Shown here one piece after another: positions 1 through 9,540 of a stretch of DNA of 64,000 nt. A program made the position numbers and the translations under genes. Position 1 is the first letter of the stretch, and each line of letters starts with the position of its first letter. Source of the DNA: Aliidiomarina sedimenti (lineage in GTDB: Bacteria > Pseudomonadota > Gammaproteobacteria > Enterobacterales > Alteromonadaceae); NCBI RefSeq assembly GCF_003986955.1, contig NZ_PIPN01000005.1, forward strand, positions 248,001 through 312,000, read 5' to 3'. Under the pieces are notes generated by a model. The model did no database searches. It worked only from the letters and a program-made list of their open reading frames with translations, and was not told where the DNA came from.

Positions 1-1586
1 ACGTAACCAACTAACTGCAAGTATTCCACGGCCAGGCTATTGATGATGTTTTCATCAGTAGGTACCTGTTTCAGAATACCTTCAGTAACACTCACCAGAG
101 CCTCAGTCGCTGCACGCAGTTGCGCCGCTTCTTTGCTCCAGTTGTCGCCCGCCTCGTTTAAGGTCTTTTCGATATCCGCGAGCAAAGGTTTCAGCAGCTC
201 GCCGCGTGAACCTGCCACTTTACGTCCCAGCAAATCAAGCGCCTGGATCCCGTTCGTACCTTCGTAAATTTGCGCAATACGACAGTCACGTACCCACTGC
301 TCCTGACCCCATTCACGCACATACCCATGGCCACCGAGGATCTGCTGACCATGAATGGTCGCTTCTAATCCGGTATCCGTCATAAAGGCTTTGGCCACAG
401 GAGTCAGCAACGCAACCAGCTTATCCGCTGCTTCACGCTCTTCGGCATGTGGTGCATATTTGGCCCGATCTAACTGTTGCCCGACATAGCTTGAGAACGC
501 CCGACCACCTTCAATGAAAGCTTTCATCGTCAATAGCATACGGCGGATATCGCCATGTACAAGCAAGGTATCAGCACTGGCTGAGGTGTCCTGGGTCGCC
601 TTCGCCCCACGGCCCTGACGGCGGTCTTTGGCATAGTCGAGTGCGGTGCCATAGGAACGCGCTGCTGCGCCAAGTCCCTGAATACCGACACCCAGCCGCT
701 CATAGTTCATCATCGTGAACATCGCAGCCAGACCTCGGTTGGGTTCACCGACCAGCCAGCCTTTAGCGCCGTCAAAGTTCATCACACAGGTTGCTGAACC
801 GTGGATACCCATTTTATGTTCCACTGAACCCGCAGCGACTGCATTGCGCTCACCCAGTGAACCATCCTCATTGACCAGGAACTTAGGCACGATAAAGAGT
901 GAAATACCTTTAGAGCCAGCTGGTGCATCCGGCAACTTAGCCAGCACCAGGTGAATGATATTGTCAGTTAAGTCGTGCTCACCACCGGTGATAAAGATCT
1001 TTGTTCCGCTCAGGGCAAAGCTGCCATCAGCCTGAGGCTCCGCTTTGGTCCGAATAATACCCAAATCGGTTCCGGCGTGAGGTTCGGTCAGGCACATGGT
1101 CCCCGTCCATTCACCTGCCGCCATGCGCGGAATATAGGTTTGCTTAATCTCGTCACTGGCATGGGAATCGAGTGCAATAATGGCACCCGCGGTCAGCCCT
1201 GAATAAAGCGAAAAGGAAATATCCGCCGCACACATCATTTCTTCATACTGTGCGGAAATAACTTTCGGCAGACCCATGCCGCCCAGCTCAGGGTTTGCCG
1301 TCACCCCAACCCAGCCACCTTCGGCCAACTGTCTGAACGCTTCTTTGTAGCCGTCTGGGGTGGTGACCGTAGCATCACGGTAGCTGACACCCTGTTCATC
1401 GGCATTGCGTGCATTGGGTGCTATCAGCCCTTCGGTGACCTTAGCGGCCTCTTCGAGAATGGCGGTTGCCGTGTCGGCGTCCATCATCTCCTGCAATTCA
1501 GGCATAACAGCCCAATCGTCTGCTACCCCAAATACTTCGTGCAGTACGAAATTCATATCCTGTAACGATGCTTTATAGTCGCTCAC
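1..1586 (-). CDS. Acyl-CoA dehydrogenase, FadE-type with C-terminal extension (3' end cut by window edge)
   Basis: It catalyses the FAD-dependent first oxidation step of fatty acid beta-oxidation. About 528 residues are visible; family members with the extra C-terminal domain run to about 590-600, so only the tail is missing. I see the central dehydrogenase core (CLTEPHAGTDLG, then ITGGEHDL) and the motif IYEGTNGIQALDL. The Glu of that motif, near residue 442, is the expected catalytic base. The start is a GTG at 1586-1584 preceded by a strong AGGAGGT at 1597-1591; no ATG is better placed. It is divergent from cca. The upstream region carries two overlapping PsrA-like boxes, so control by fatty-acid status is likely. 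The exact chain-length preference cannot be read from the sequence. Confidence 0.93.
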   Translation of the reverse strand, partial: MSDYKASLQDMNFVLHEVFGVADDWAVMPELQEMMDADTATAILEEAAKVTEGLIAPNARNADEQGVSYRDATVTTPDGYKEAFRQLAEGGWVGVTANPELGGMGLPKVISAQYEEMMCAADISFSLYSGLTAGAIIALDSHASDEIKQTYIPRMAAGEWTGTMCLTEPHAGTDLGIIRTKAEPQADGSFALSGTKIFITGGEHDLTDNIIHLVLAKLPDAPAGSKGISLFIVPKFLVNEDGSLGERNAVAAGSVEHKMGIHGSATCVMNFDGAKGWLVGEPNRGLAAMFTMMNYERLGVGIQGLGAAARSYGTALDYAKDRRQGRGAKATQDTSASADTLLVHGDIRRMLLTMKAFIEGGRAFSSYVGQQLDRAKYAPHAEEREAADKLVALLTPVAKAFMTDTGLEATIHGQQILGGHGYVREWGQEQWVRDCRIAQIYEGTNGIQALDLLGRKVAGSRGELLKPLLADIEKTLNEAGDNWSKEAAQLRAATEALVSVTEGILKQVPTDENIINSLAVEYLQLVGY

Positions 1587-1640
1587 AACTACCTCCTGAC
1601 CAGCTGACACCCCTTACCGACTGATCAGCAAGGCGTTAGG

Positions 1641-1668
1641 AAAACACTAGTTTCAAACGTGTGTTTGA
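1641..1668. promoter_or_regulatory. Two overlapping PsrA-like operator boxes
   Basis: Two copies of the pattern AAAC-N4-GTTT lie head to tail: AAAC at 1642-1645 with GTTTC at 1650-1654, and CAAAC at 1654-1658 with GTTTG at 1663-1667. The second is part of a palindrome with arms TCAAAC and GTTTGA. This matches the known PsrA consensus (C/G)AAAC-N2-4-GTTT(C/G) of Pseudomonas, a repressor of fatty-acid degradation genes. The site lies 55-80 bases upstream of the acyl-CoA dehydrogenase start, where it could overlap its promoter. The regulator itself is not in this window. Confidence 0.6.
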
Positions 1669-1780
1669 TTCAGGCGTATCATTACAAAGCTATTCGCTGC
1701 TTGCAACTTCAAAATGCTGCGATTAAGGTGCTTGCTTAGGATCGACCCGTTGCGAAATATTGACACTTGGAGAATTTGTC

Positions 1781-2905
1781 TTGGAAATCTACCTGGTCGG
1801 CGGCGCTGTCCGCGATGAGTTGCTTGGCCTTGATGTGCACGAACGAGACTATGTGGTGGTTGGTGCGACCCCCGACGAGATGCTGACGCAGGGCTTTACT
1901 CAGGTAGGCAAAGACTTCCCCGTCTTCCTCCATCCTGATTCAAAGGAAGAATACGCACTGGCTCGCACTGAGCGTAAATCAGGCAAAGGCTATACCGGGT
2001 TTGATTGCTATGCAGCGCCTGATGTCACGCTTGAGGATGACCTGCAACGTCGCGATCTGACCATCAACGCCATTGCCAAAGCTGCCGACGGCACGCTGAT
2101 TGACCCTTATCAGGGGCAACTCGATATCCAGCGCCGCACCTTACGCCATGTCTCGGCCGCTTTTAGCGAAGATCCATTGCGTATTCTGCGGCTAGCAAGG
2201 TTTGCCGCCCGTTTCGAACCACTGGGGTTCAGTATTGCTGACGAAACCTGGCAACTGATGCTCAATATGGTGGAGGCGGAGGAACTGGGCCACCTGGCTA
2301 AAGAGCGTATTTGGCAGGAATTGAATCGCAGCCTGCTGGGCCCGTCCCCGGATGTGTTCTGCCGTATTCTGGATGATCTCAATGCCTGGCCTCAGCTGCT
2401 TGGTGTTAATCACTGGCAGCCGGTGAGCTGGACGTCACTCCAGGTTCTGCGCCATTCGTTGCAAAGCGAACCGGACTACACATTGAACATTGCCTACACT
2501 ATTTTTGCTCAGGCCGTACTCCACGAAGCGGTGATAAGCGACGACCGGGAGCTTGCCGCAACCCTGCGTGTTCCTAATGAATGTGCTGAACTAAGCGCAC
2601 TGGCGACCTTGCTAAAGCAAGAACTGGAGCCGACCAGTCTCAGTACAGACTGTGCAAATGCAGTAACCAAAGTCATTCAGCGAGCCGACCCCATTCGGCG
2701 CCCCGAACGCTGGCAGGATCTGTTAACGACACTGGCTCTGCTCGATTGGGGTAGCGCAGACGTCAGGCAGCGACTTAGCGAGGCCGCTGTTGCCTATCAG
2801 ACAGTTAACCCACAAACCCTGATGGAGTTGGGTTTACAGGGGGCTGATCTGGGGCAGGCACTTAAGGAAAAACGCCATGAAGCGGTGTGCCGGGCTCTGC
2901 AATAA
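1781..2905 (+). CDS. cca: CCA tRNA nucleotidyltransferase, short form without HD domain
   Basis: It adds or repairs the 3' CCA end of tRNAs. The protein opens with [16 protein letters not shown] and has the acidic metal-site region HERDYVVVG, then [12 protein letters not shown] and [15 protein letters not shown], all hallmarks of class II nucleotidyltransferases. At 374 residues it is shorter than the 412-residue E. coli enzyme, and I see no HD phosphohydrolase motif in the C-terminal part. The frame is open further upstream to an ATG at 1760, but homologues begin just before [10 protein letters not shown]. The TTG at 1781 has GGAG at 1769-1772, so I chose it. It converges on folK and belongs to a cca-folB-plsY-tsaD neighbourhood known from enterobacteria. 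Confidence 0.93.
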   Translation: MEIYLVGGAVRDELLGLDVHERDYVVVGATPDEMLTQGFTQVGKDFPVFLHPDSKEEYALARTERKSGKGYTGFDCYAAPDVTLEDDLQRRDLTINAIAKAADGTLIDPYQGQLDIQRRTLRHVSAAFSEDPLRILRLARFAARFEPLGFSIADETWQLMLNMVEAEELGHLAKERIWQELNRSLLGPSPDVFCRILDDLNAWPQLLGVNHWQPVSWTSLQVLRHSLQSEPDYTLNIAYTIFAQAVLHEAVISDDRELAATLRVPNECAELSALATLLKQELEPTSLSTDCANAVTKVIQRADPIRRPERWQDLLTTLALLDWGSADVRQRLSEAAVAYQTVNPQTLMELGLQGADLGQALKEKRHEAVCRALQ

Positions 2906-2938
2906 AGACATTGGCCAGGGGGTGCAGCAAACCGGAAT

Positions 2939-3451
2939 TCAGCTCCGCTGACTCCAGTCAAAATGAACAGGCCACAAAACCTGAGCGCTGGAGTCGCGCA
3001 ATGACTGCCATAAACTGAGGTAACTAAGCTGGTTTACCGGGTGGCGGTAGTGGGGCACCAGCTCTGCCAGAGGTAACAACACAAAACTATTAAAAAGAAT
3101 TTCCCCACGCGGTAGTTCCGGCTGCTCACTGCCCTTAGCGGGTTGCACGCAGTCATCATACAGCAGCAAGTCGAGATCCAGCGTCCGTGCGGTGTATTTT
3201 TCCGCGTTCAGCGCCCGCCCGTGCTCAACCTCTATATCCTTGAAGAGCTGCTGCAATTGACTGATAGCGAGGTCAGTACGCGCCTGCACAACCAGGTTGA
3301 GGAAGTTATCGCCATCAAAACCAACCGCTTCACTTTCGTACACCGAAGACAATCGTAAAGAAGAAAAATACTGATTCAGGCGACGGACGCCAGCACGGAT
3401 ATTCCGCTGCGGGTCAATATTACTGCCGAGCCCAATAAATATCTCAGTCAC
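2939..3451 (-). CDS. folK: 2-amino-4-hydroxy-6-hydroxymethyldihydropteridine pyrophosphokinase
   Basis: It transfers pyrophosphate from ATP to 6-hydroxymethyl-dihydropterin, the step before dihydropteroate synthase in folate synthesis. The 170-residue protein has the N-terminal LGSNIDPQRNI segment, the signature RTLDLDLLLYDD and a C-terminal FVLLPLAEL stretch, as expected for HPPK. Its start overlaps the end of folB by 8 bases, so the two are co-transcribed and probably translationally coupled. In many gammaproteobacteria folK sits beside pcnB instead. Here it is paired with folB, the preceding enzyme of the pathway. Confidence 0.95.
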   Translation of the reverse strand: MTEIFIGLGSNIDPQRNIRAGVRRLNQYFSSLRLSSVYESEAVGFDGDNFLNLVVQARTDLAISQLQQLFKDIEVEHGRALNAEKYTARTLDLDLLLYDDCVQPAKGSEQPELPRGEILFNSFVLLPLAELVPHYRHPVNQLSYLSLWQSLRDSSAQVLWPVHFDWSQRS

Positions 3452-3803
3452 GCGTTCCCCGTTCTATCTGCACCGCAACCGACACTGCATTTTTAAGTGC
3501 TGTCGGTTTGCTTACTTTAAGCCGCAGCCAGGTCACTGCAAAGGTGGACATCACCATGGATGCCGCTTCTTCGGCGACACGTTCAATCAGTTCATAGGGT
3601 TTGCGCTGCACCAGGGCGGTGAGTTCGTTACTCACAGCTTCATAGTCGAGTGCATCCTGGATGTCATCGCTGAGCCCCGGGCGTCGATTGTCCCAGGCCA
3701 TTTCAATATCCAGCAACAGCGGCTGACGAACTTTCTTTTCCCAATCGTAAATACCTATCGTGGCATCTATTCGTAAACCTTCAATCAGCACCCGGTCGGT
3801 CAT
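3444..3803 (-). CDS. folB: Dihydroneopterin aldolase
   Basis: It cleaves 7,8-dihydroneopterin to 6-hydroxymethyl-dihydropterin and glycolaldehyde in folate synthesis. The 119-residue length is typical. Visible family marks are DRVLIEGLRIDATIGIYDWE at the N-terminus, LDYEAVSNELTALV in the middle, LIERVAEEAA (with the Glu of the active site region) and LRLKVSKPTALKNA near the end. It is the first gene of a folB-folK pair and is divergent from plsY across about 190 bases. That gap holds the promoters of both, but I could not pick a convincing -35/-10 pair. Confidence 0.95.
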   Translation of the reverse strand: MTDRVLIEGLRIDATIGIYDWEKKVRQPLLLDIEMAWDNRRPGLSDDIQDALDYEAVSNELTALVQRKPYELIERVAEEAASMVMSTFAVTWLRLKVSKPTALKNAVSVAVQIERGTRD

Positions 3804-3991
3804 CGTTGTCGTCTCTATGTTGTTCTATTTGCCATCACTGGCAATGAAAATTACAAAATCAGGTAAAGACAGCTGGTCGGATAGCATTTTTCTAACAAAC
3901 CTTTTATTCTTAGCCCCTTAAAACTGAGCCTCTTAAAAAACGAGCAGCCCGAAACCGCCAAATACTACCCTAACTGAAAGGCAAAACCCAA

Positions 3992-4579
3992 ATGTCCGCG
4001 CTTGCACTCCTTATGATTCTTTCAGCCTATCTACTAGGTTCAATCAGTAGCGCGGTTATTATCTGTCGGCTTTTCGAACTCGACGACCCTCGTTTACGCG
4101 GGTCTGGCAACCCCGGCACGACCAATGTCTACCGTCTTGGCGGCTGGACACCGGCGCTGCTGACATTGCTGATGGACGTTTTGAAAGGCATGCTACCCGT
4201 TTGGCTGGCTTATTATTTCGGTCTGGATCCGTTTATTTTAGCCTGGGTCGCTATTGCTGCCTGTCTCGGCCACATCTACCCATTGTATTTCGATTTCAAA
4301 GGCGGCAAAGCGGTTGCAACAGCGCTTGGCGCGATGTTTCCAATTGCCTGGGAAATGGCGCTGCTACTTATCGCAACCTGGCTGTTAATGTTTGGCATGA
4401 CCCGGGTCTCGTCATTGGCCGCTTTAATAACCGTTAGCCTGGCGCCAGTCTATGCTTTCATTATTAAACCACAATACACGGTACCGGCGATTATGCTGGC
4501 AGCGCTGATTATCTGGCGCCATCGCCATAATATCGTCCGGCTTTGCCGCGGTGAAGAAGTTGGCTTCAGGAAGCGTTAA
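3992..4579 (+). CDS. plsY: Acyl-phosphate:glycerol-3-phosphate acyltransferase
   Basis: An inner-membrane enzyme that acylates glycerol-3-phosphate at position 1 using acyl-phosphate, the first committed step of phospholipid synthesis. The 195-residue hydrophobic protein shows the three conserved cytosolic loops of Pls[23 protein letters not shown], and [21 protein letters not shown]. Several membrane segments are evident. Its 3' end overlaps the 3' end of the convergent tsaD gene by 14 bases. The plsY-tsaD-folB arrangement matches the E. coli order. Confidence 0.96.
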   Translation: MSALALLMILSAYLLGSISSAVIICRLFELDDPRLRGSGNPGTTNVYRLGGWTPALLTLLMDVLKGMLPVWLAYYFGLDPFILAWVAIAACLGHIYPLYFDFKGGKAVATALGAMFPIAWEMALLLIATWLLMFGMTRVSSLAALITVSLAPVYAFIIKPQYTVPAIMLAALIIWRHRHNIVRLCRGEEVGFRKR

Positions 4580-5591
4580 CGGCAGGTAAGTCCTGCAACG
4601 GCCAGCGCGGCCGGGTGACTACAGCAAGATCTTCAGACTGCCCCGCCTGCAGACGCTGAGCGCCAGCAAACGCAATCATCGCGCCATTGTCAGTGCAGAA
4701 TTCTGCGCGCGGATAAAATACCTCGCCACCAAGTTGGGTGGTTAAATCCGCCAGTTGTCGGCGCAACTCAAGATTGGCACTGACCCCACCAGCTACTACC
4801 AAACGTTTCAAACCTGATTGCTGCAACGCCCGTTTGCATTTAATAGCTAAGGTATCGACCACGGCCTGCTGGAATGCCAGCGCGATGTCCGCCCTGCTCT
4901 GCTCAGTGCCATCACTTTTTTTAATCGCATTGGCGGCAGCAGTTTTCAGTCCGCTGAACGAAAAGTCCAGACCCGGGCGATCTGTCATCGGACGAGGAAA
5001 GACAAACTCCGGGTTAACCTGGCCCTGTTCAGCCAGTTTAGCCAGCCGCGGCCCGCCCGGATAATCCAGCCCCATTAGTTTAGCCGTTTTATCGAACGCT
5101 TCGCCTGCAGCATCGTCGATAGACTCACCCAATAGCTGATACTGGCCAATGCCATCCACACGAACCAGCATGGTATGCCCACCAGACACCAGCAATGCGA
5201 CAAAGGGGAAGGCTGGCTGGTCTACTTCCAGCATCGGGGCAAGCAAGTGCCCTTCCATATGGTGAACCGCTAACGCCGGCACTCCCCAACCGTAAGCCAG
5301 ACTTCGTCCAATGCAGGCACCAACCATTAATGCCCCAACCAGCCCTGGGCCAGCCGTATACGCAACTCCATCAATGTCCTGCGCCTGCAGACCCGCTTTT
5401 GCCAGCGCCCGTTTAATTAACGGCAAGGTCTTGCGAACATGGTCACGCGAGGCCAGTTCCGGTACCACGCCACCATAGTCGGCATGCAGCTTAACCTGAC
5501 TGTACAGTTGGTGCGCCAACAGGCCCCGCTCGGTGTCGTACACCGCAATTCCGGTTTCATCACAGGATGTTTCAATACCCAGCACTCGCAT
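4566..5591 (-). CDS. tsaD: tRNA N6-threonylcarbamoyladenosine transferase
   Basis: The catalytic subunit that places threonylcarbamoyl on A37 of ANN-decoding tRNAs, working with TsaB, TsaE and TsaC. The 341-residue ASKHA-fold protein starts [13 protein letters not shown]. It contains the metal-binding HHMEGH (His111 and His115) and the glycine-rich [10 protein letters not shown] and VVAGGVSAN segments. It lies 75 bases downstream of pilT on the same strand and may be read through from it. In many relatives tsaD is divergent from rpsU-dnaG-rpoD; no rpsU is present here. Confidence 0.97.
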   Translation of the reverse strand: MRVLGIETSCDETGIAVYDTERGLLAHQLYSQVKLHADYGGVVPELASRDHVRKTLPLIKRALAKAGLQAQDIDGVAYTAGPGLVGALMVGACIGRSLAYGWGVPALAVHHMEGHLLAPMLEVDQPAFPFVALLVSGGHTMLVRVDGIGQYQLLGESIDDAAGEAFDKTAKLMGLDYPGGPRLAKLAEQGQVNPEFVFPRPMTDRPGLDFSFSGLKTAAANAIKKSDGTEQSRADIALAFQQAVVDTLAIKCKRALQQSGLKRLVVAGGVSANLELRRQLADLTTQLGGEVFYPRAEFCTDNGAMIAFAGAQRLQAGQSEDLAVVTRPRWPLQDLPAVNAS

Positions 5592-5666
5592 TCGCGGCTA
5601 CCTCTGTATGGTTGGATCAGCGCAGGCTGTCATTTGCGCTCTTTCAATAGGCCGCTAGTTTACCGT

Positions 5667-6722
5667 TTAGCGCCGCCCACTGCCAGAGTATCCAGCGATG
5701 TCACGGTCGAGCATCTGCTGAACCAGTGCCTCAGCCACTTCACCGCGCTGCTGCAAACTGATTAGCGCCTGGGGCATGGTTTGCATACCGCTCGCCGCCC
5801 CAGTCTGCATAGCGGAAGCGATCTGACCGATGCGGTCCTCGCGGATCAAGTTTCTGATCGCAGGGGTTACCCGCATAATCTCATAGGCCGCCACCCGCCC
5901 ACCGTCGACCCGTTTCACTAGCAACTGGGAAATAACCGCACGCAGCGATTCGGATAACATGGTCCGCACCATGCCCTTTTCATCCCCCGGAAACACGTCC
6001 ACAATGCGGTCGATGGTCTTCGGCGCCGACGTCGTATGCAAGGTTGCGAATACCAAATGGCCAGTCTCTGCAGCCGTCAGCGCCAGGCGTATGGTCTCCA
6101 GATCGCGCAGCTCACCGACCAGAATGACGTCGGGGTCTTCACGTAATGCGGCCCGCAACGCCACAGCGAAGCTGCTGGTATCACGGTGAACTTCGCGCTG
6201 ATTAACCAGGCTGAGCTTATTCTGGTGCACCAACTCAACCGGGTCTTCAATGGTCAGAATATGCTGTGGGTAGTGGGCGTTGATATAATCAATCATCGCT
6301 GCCAGCGTCGTCGACTTGCCCGAGCCAGTAGGGCCTGTCACCAGCACCAAACCGCGTTGCAGTTGCGCTATCTCCTTTAGCACAGCCGGCGCCTGCAACT
6401 GATCAAGACTTTTAACGCCCCCCGGGATGGCTCGCAAGACGGCCGCTGGGCCCCGTTGCTGACAGAACGCATTGACCCGAAAGCGTGCTCCGTTTGCTAA
6501 CTCATAAGCGAAATCGAGCTCCTGGTCGCGCTTATACTGGGCACGCTGCGCGGCGGTCATTAACTGAGTAAAGGCTAACTCCAGATCGTTGCGCTCAAGC
6601 CCCTCGCCGCCTGCGCTGAGCATGTCGCCATCGACCCGCAACATCGCCTTCGCGCCGACCGACAAGTGCAGATCTGAGGCGCCCTTTGTCAGCGTCTGCG
6701 CCAGTAATCGATGAATATCCAT
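5667..6722 (-). CDS. pilT: Type IV pilus retraction ATPase PilT
   Basis: A hexameric cytoplasmic ATPase that powers pilus retraction in twitching motility. All diagnostic boxes of the PilT/GspE family are present: Walker A GPTGSGKST at about 130-138, the Asp box ILTIEDPVE, Walker B DPDVILVGELRD and the His box TGHLVFATLHT. The 351-residue length and the lack of the N-terminal domain seen in PilB assembly ATPases favour PilT. It is divergent from yggS, the same arrangement as in Pseudomonas and as yggR-yggS in E. coli. No pilU follows; the next gene is tsaD. Confidence 0.94.
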   Translation of the reverse strand: MDIHRLLAQTLTKGASDLHLSVGAKAMLRVDGDMLSAGGEGLERNDLELAFTQLMTAAQRAQYKRDQELDFAYELANGARFRVNAFCQQRGPAAVLRAIPGGVKSLDQLQAPAVLKEIAQLQRGLVLVTGPTGSGKSTTLAAMIDYINAHYPQHILTIEDPVELVHQNKLSLVNQREVHRDTSSFAVALRAALREDPDVILVGELRDLETIRLALTAAETGHLVFATLHTTSAPKTIDRIVDVFPGDEKGMVRTMLSESLRAVISQLLVKRVDGGRVAAYEIMRVTPAIRNLIREDRIGQIASAMQTGAASGMQTMPQALISLQQRGEVAEALVQQMLDRDIAGYSGSGRR

Positions 6723-6896
6723 ATTCGTCGTCTCTTGGTTGTTGAAGTGGTTGTTGGTTACGCCTGTATGGGTGGAGTCTTCGGCGCAGTAAAGGGCATT
6801 CAGAGCCTACATTGCGGTTCAAAAATGAGCCTGAGAAATCGCCGCGTTAATGTTATTATCCTAGTGGAAAGCAATTGATTCGCTAGAGGAAAACCG

Positions 6897-7601
6897 ATGA
6901 CAATGGCTGATTCAGAGGCGATTGCCACAGCGTTAGCAGAGCAGCAGCGACGAGTTCAGACGGCTTGTGAACAGGCCTGCAGAGCGCCGCAGTCAGTGCG
7001 TATTCTGGCGGTGAGTAAAACCAAACCAGCCTCGGCAGTTCGTGCCGCCTATCAGGCGGGGCAGCGGGACTTTGGCGAAAACTATGTCCAGGAAGGGGTC
7101 GATAAAATAGCTGAACTTGCTGACTTATCGGATATCGTCTGGCATTTCATCGGTCCGCTGCAGTCCAATAAAACCAAGCTGGTAGCTGACAATTTTGCCT
7201 GGATGCAAAGCCTCGACCGTCTCAAAATTGCACGCCGGTTAAACGACCAGCGCAGCGATGGCCAAGCACCCTTGCAGGTTCTGATTCAGGTTAATATCGA
7301 TAATGAAGCAAGCAAAGCCGGGATTGCCATCGACGACATCGCCGATTTTGCCGCTCAGCTAGCACAGCTTCCCCGGCTCCGGCTGCGGGGTCTGATGGCT
7401 ATTCCTGCAGCCGATGCCAGCAACGCACAACAACAGCAAAGCTTCAACGCTCTGGCCAACGCATTCAAACAGTTACAAACCCACTATCCTCAGGTCGATA
7501 CGCTATCATTAGGCATGAGCAATGATCTTGAGCCAGCTATTGAGCACGGCTCAACAATGGTTCGTATTGGCACTTCTATTTTCGGTAAACGACAAGCATA
7601 A
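6897..7601 (+). CDS. yggS: YggS/PLPBP family pyridoxal-phosphate homeostasis protein
   Basis: A PLP-binding protein with an alanine-racemase-like TIM barrel but no known catalysis; it buffers PLP and affects amino-acid pools. The 234-residue sequence has the PLP-lysine motif ILAVSKTKPASAVRAAYQAG, then FGENYVQEG, WHFIGPLQSNK and the C-terminal LSLGMSNDLEPAIEHGSTMVRIGTSIFG, all typical. The start ATG follows GAGGAAAA. It leads a run with proC (9-base gap), yggT and a DUF4426 gene, as in many gammaproteobacteria. Confidence 0.96.
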   Translation: MTMADSEAIATALAEQQRRVQTACEQACRAPQSVRILAVSKTKPASAVRAAYQAGQRDFGENYVQEGVDKIAELADLSDIVWHFIGPLQSNKTKLVADNFAWMQSLDRLKIARRLNDQRSDGQAPLQVLIQVNIDNEASKAGIAIDDIADFAAQLAQLPRLRLRGLMAIPAADASNAQQQQSFNALANAFKQLQTHYPQVDTLSLGMSNDLEPAIEHGSTMVRIGTSIFGKRQA

Positions 7602-7610
7602 GGATTTTTC

Positions 7611-8435
7611 ATGGCTAACACCCGTACTATTGCATTTATTGGCGCAGGTAACATGCCACAAAGTATCATTGGCGGTATGGTCCGCGGCGGCTATCCGGCC
7701 AGCTCTATTTTCGCCAGCAACCCGAGCCGTCCAAAGCTCGACATCCTGGAAGAAAAACACGGTATTCAGACCTCCCAGGATAATATTGAGGTTGCCAGTA
7801 AAGCGGACGTCATCGTGTTGTCAGTTAAACCTCAGTTGATGGCTGATGTTTGCGCTCACTTACGCGAGAACTTGCCCAATCTGGCAGAGAAACTGGTGAT
7901 TACTATTGCGGCTGGTATTCGTATCGAAAAGTACCATCAATATTTGGGCGACGATGTTCGTATGATCCGGGTGATGCCAAATACGCCGTCCCTGGTCGGT
8001 GAAGGCGTGTCCGGATTAGCAGCCGACAGCCAGGTCACTGAGAGTGACAAAGACTTCGTCACCGAAGTCTTCGACTACGTCGGCAAAACCATCTGGGTTT
8101 CAGACGAAGATGGTATTGACGTGCTGGGCGCGGTCGCCGGCAGCGGTCCTGCGTATTTCTTTGAATTTATGGCAGGCTTGCAACAGGTGGCCGAAGAACT
8201 TGGTTTCTCTACCGAGGATGCCCGGGCAATGGTTCAGCAGACCGCATTGGGCGCAGCCTCAATGGCCAGCCAAAGTGAACTGTCACTCGTCGACCTGCGC
8301 AAGCAAGTGACCAGTAAAGGCGGTTCCACGGCCAAAGGTGTTGAAGTCTATCAGAACGCGAAGCTCGATAAAATTTCAGCAGATGCAGTCAAAGCGGCCG
8401 TTGCACGCAACCAGGAAATGGCCAAACTGTTTTAA
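7611..8435 (+). CDS. proC: Pyrroline-5-carboxylate reductase
   Basis: It reduces 1-pyrroline-5-carboxylate to proline with NAD(P)H, the last step of proline synthesis. The 274-residue protein starts with a Rossmann motif (IAFIGAGNMPQSIIGGMV). It carries VKPQ, the RVMPNTPSLVGEGVSG segment and the C-terminal signature QTALGAASM followed by LRKQVTSKGGSTAKGVE. The other two enzymes of the pathway, proB and proA, lie 7 kb downstream in the same window, so the whole glutamate-to-proline route is encoded here. Confidence 0.97.
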   Translation: MANTRTIAFIGAGNMPQSIIGGMVRGGYPASSIFASNPSRPKLDILEEKHGIQTSQDNIEVASKADVIVLSVKPQLMADVCAHLRENLPNLAEKLVITIAAGIRIEKYHQYLGDDVRMIRVMPNTPSLVGEGVSGLAADSQVTESDKDFVTEVFDYVGKTIWVSDEDGIDVLGAVAGSGPAYFFEFMAGLQQVAEELGFSTEDARAMVQQTALGAASMASQSELSLVDLRKQVTSKGGSTAKGVEVYQNAKLDKISADAVKAAVARNQEMAKLF

Positions 8436-8498
8436 CAAAGTGGTACAGGTGCGCCGTGCAACCCTAACCAGATATTTAATTCACTACAGGGCTTTACC

Positions 8499-9026
8499 AT
8501 GAACGAAGGCTTACTTTTTTTAATTCAGACGCTATTCACGCTATATATTATGGCGGTTACCATGCGCATCTGGCTGCAACTAGCGCGCGCCGATTACTTC
8601 AATCCATTGAGTCAGTTTGTGGTTAAAATCACCGACCCAATTCTGCGCCCGCTGCATCGGCTGATCCCCTCTCCGGGGCGCCTTGATTTAGCGGCTTTAC
8701 TGCTGGCCCTGGTATTGAGCATGATAGCTATCTATATCCGCGCCAGCATGATGGGCGTAAATGCCGACATCATGGTGTTAATTGTGGCAGGCGTGCAGTT
8801 CTTTATCGGAACCGTGCTCCAGCTGATGTTCTGGATTATCTTTATTCGCGCCATTTTGAGCTGGTTCAGTAGCGGCAGTAATCCGCTGGAACTTGTCATG
8901 CACCAGTTGACTGAACCCGTACTGCGCCCTGTGCGTCGGATTATCCCCCCGATTGGCGGGCTCGATCTGTCGGTGATCGTGGTGCTGCTGGTGATCCAGT
9001 TTCTCCGTATCTGGATCGGTTTCTGA
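8499..9026 (+). CDS. yggT: YggT family integral membrane protein
   Basis: A small inner-membrane protein made of two YggT repeats, each with paired hydrophobic helices. The repeats can be recognised by the parallel phrases ITDPILRPLHRLIPSPGRLDLAAL and LTEPVLRPVRRIIPPIGGLDLSVI, about 90 residues apart. The length (175 aa) is normal. The molecular role is not settled; proposals include osmotic or pH stress and a link to membrane-protein insertion. It follows proC by 63 bases, a conserved context. Confidence 0.92.
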   Translation: MNEGLLFLIQTLFTLYIMAVTMRIWLQLARADYFNPLSQFVVKITDPILRPLHRLIPSPGRLDLAALLLALVLSMIAIYIRASMMGVNADIMVLIVAGVQFFIGTVLQLMFWIIFIRAILSWFSSGSNPLELVMHQLTEPVLRPVRRIIPPIGGLDLSVIVVLLVIQFLRIWIGF

Positions 9027-9075
9027 TCAGGACTCGAGTGAGAGCCGTTAACGTCAAAACAGGAGTAACACAGCG

Positions 9076-9528
9076 ATGAAACAGATTTGGCTAGGCTGTT
9101 TAGTTGTATTGAGCTTATTCAGCACCTCGCTGTATGGGCAACAGGGTGAAGATGATGGGCAGACCTACCAGCGACTGGGTGACTGGGAGGTGCATTACAG
9201 CGCCTTCCCCAGCACCTTTTTGCTGCCTGAAATCGCCACCCGTTATCAGCTGACACGGAGTAACTCGCAGGGGGTTGTGAACATTTCGGTGTTAGATGCA
9301 ACGTCTGAGGAGCGACAGGCGCAGCGTGTTCAGGTGACCGGTTATACGCTAAACGAGCCTGGCCAGCGTCGCAATCTGACCTTTAGTCGCCATGCCGATG
9401 GTGACGCCATCTATTACATTGCCCAGGTTCCTCACGGTCGCGAAGACACCTTACGTTTCTTTGTTACCATCCGTAGCGGCACCGATGAGCAAACACTCAC
9501 CTTTAACCACACTTTCTATCGTCAGTAA
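9076..9528 (+). CDS. DUF4426 domain-containing exported protein
   Basis: A 150-residue protein with an N-terminal signal peptide (MKQIWLGCLVVLSLFSTSLYGQ) and a beta-rich remainder with the phrase RLGDWEVHYSAFPSTFL, which I recognise as typical of DUF4426 proteins. These commonly sit downstream of yggT in marine gammaproteobacteria. The function is unknown. The last codons (CGT CAG TAA) resemble the unit of the 11-base tandem repeat that begins just after the gene. Confidence 0.82.
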   Translation: MKQIWLGCLVVLSLFSTSLYGQQGEDDGQTYQRLGDWEVHYSAFPSTFLLPEIATRYQLTRSNSQGVVNISVLDATSEERQAQRVQVTGYTLNEPGQRRNLTFSRHADGDAIYYIAQVPHGREDTLRFFVTIRSGTDEQTLTFNHTFYRQ

Positions 9529-9540
9529 CGGCGCGCATAC

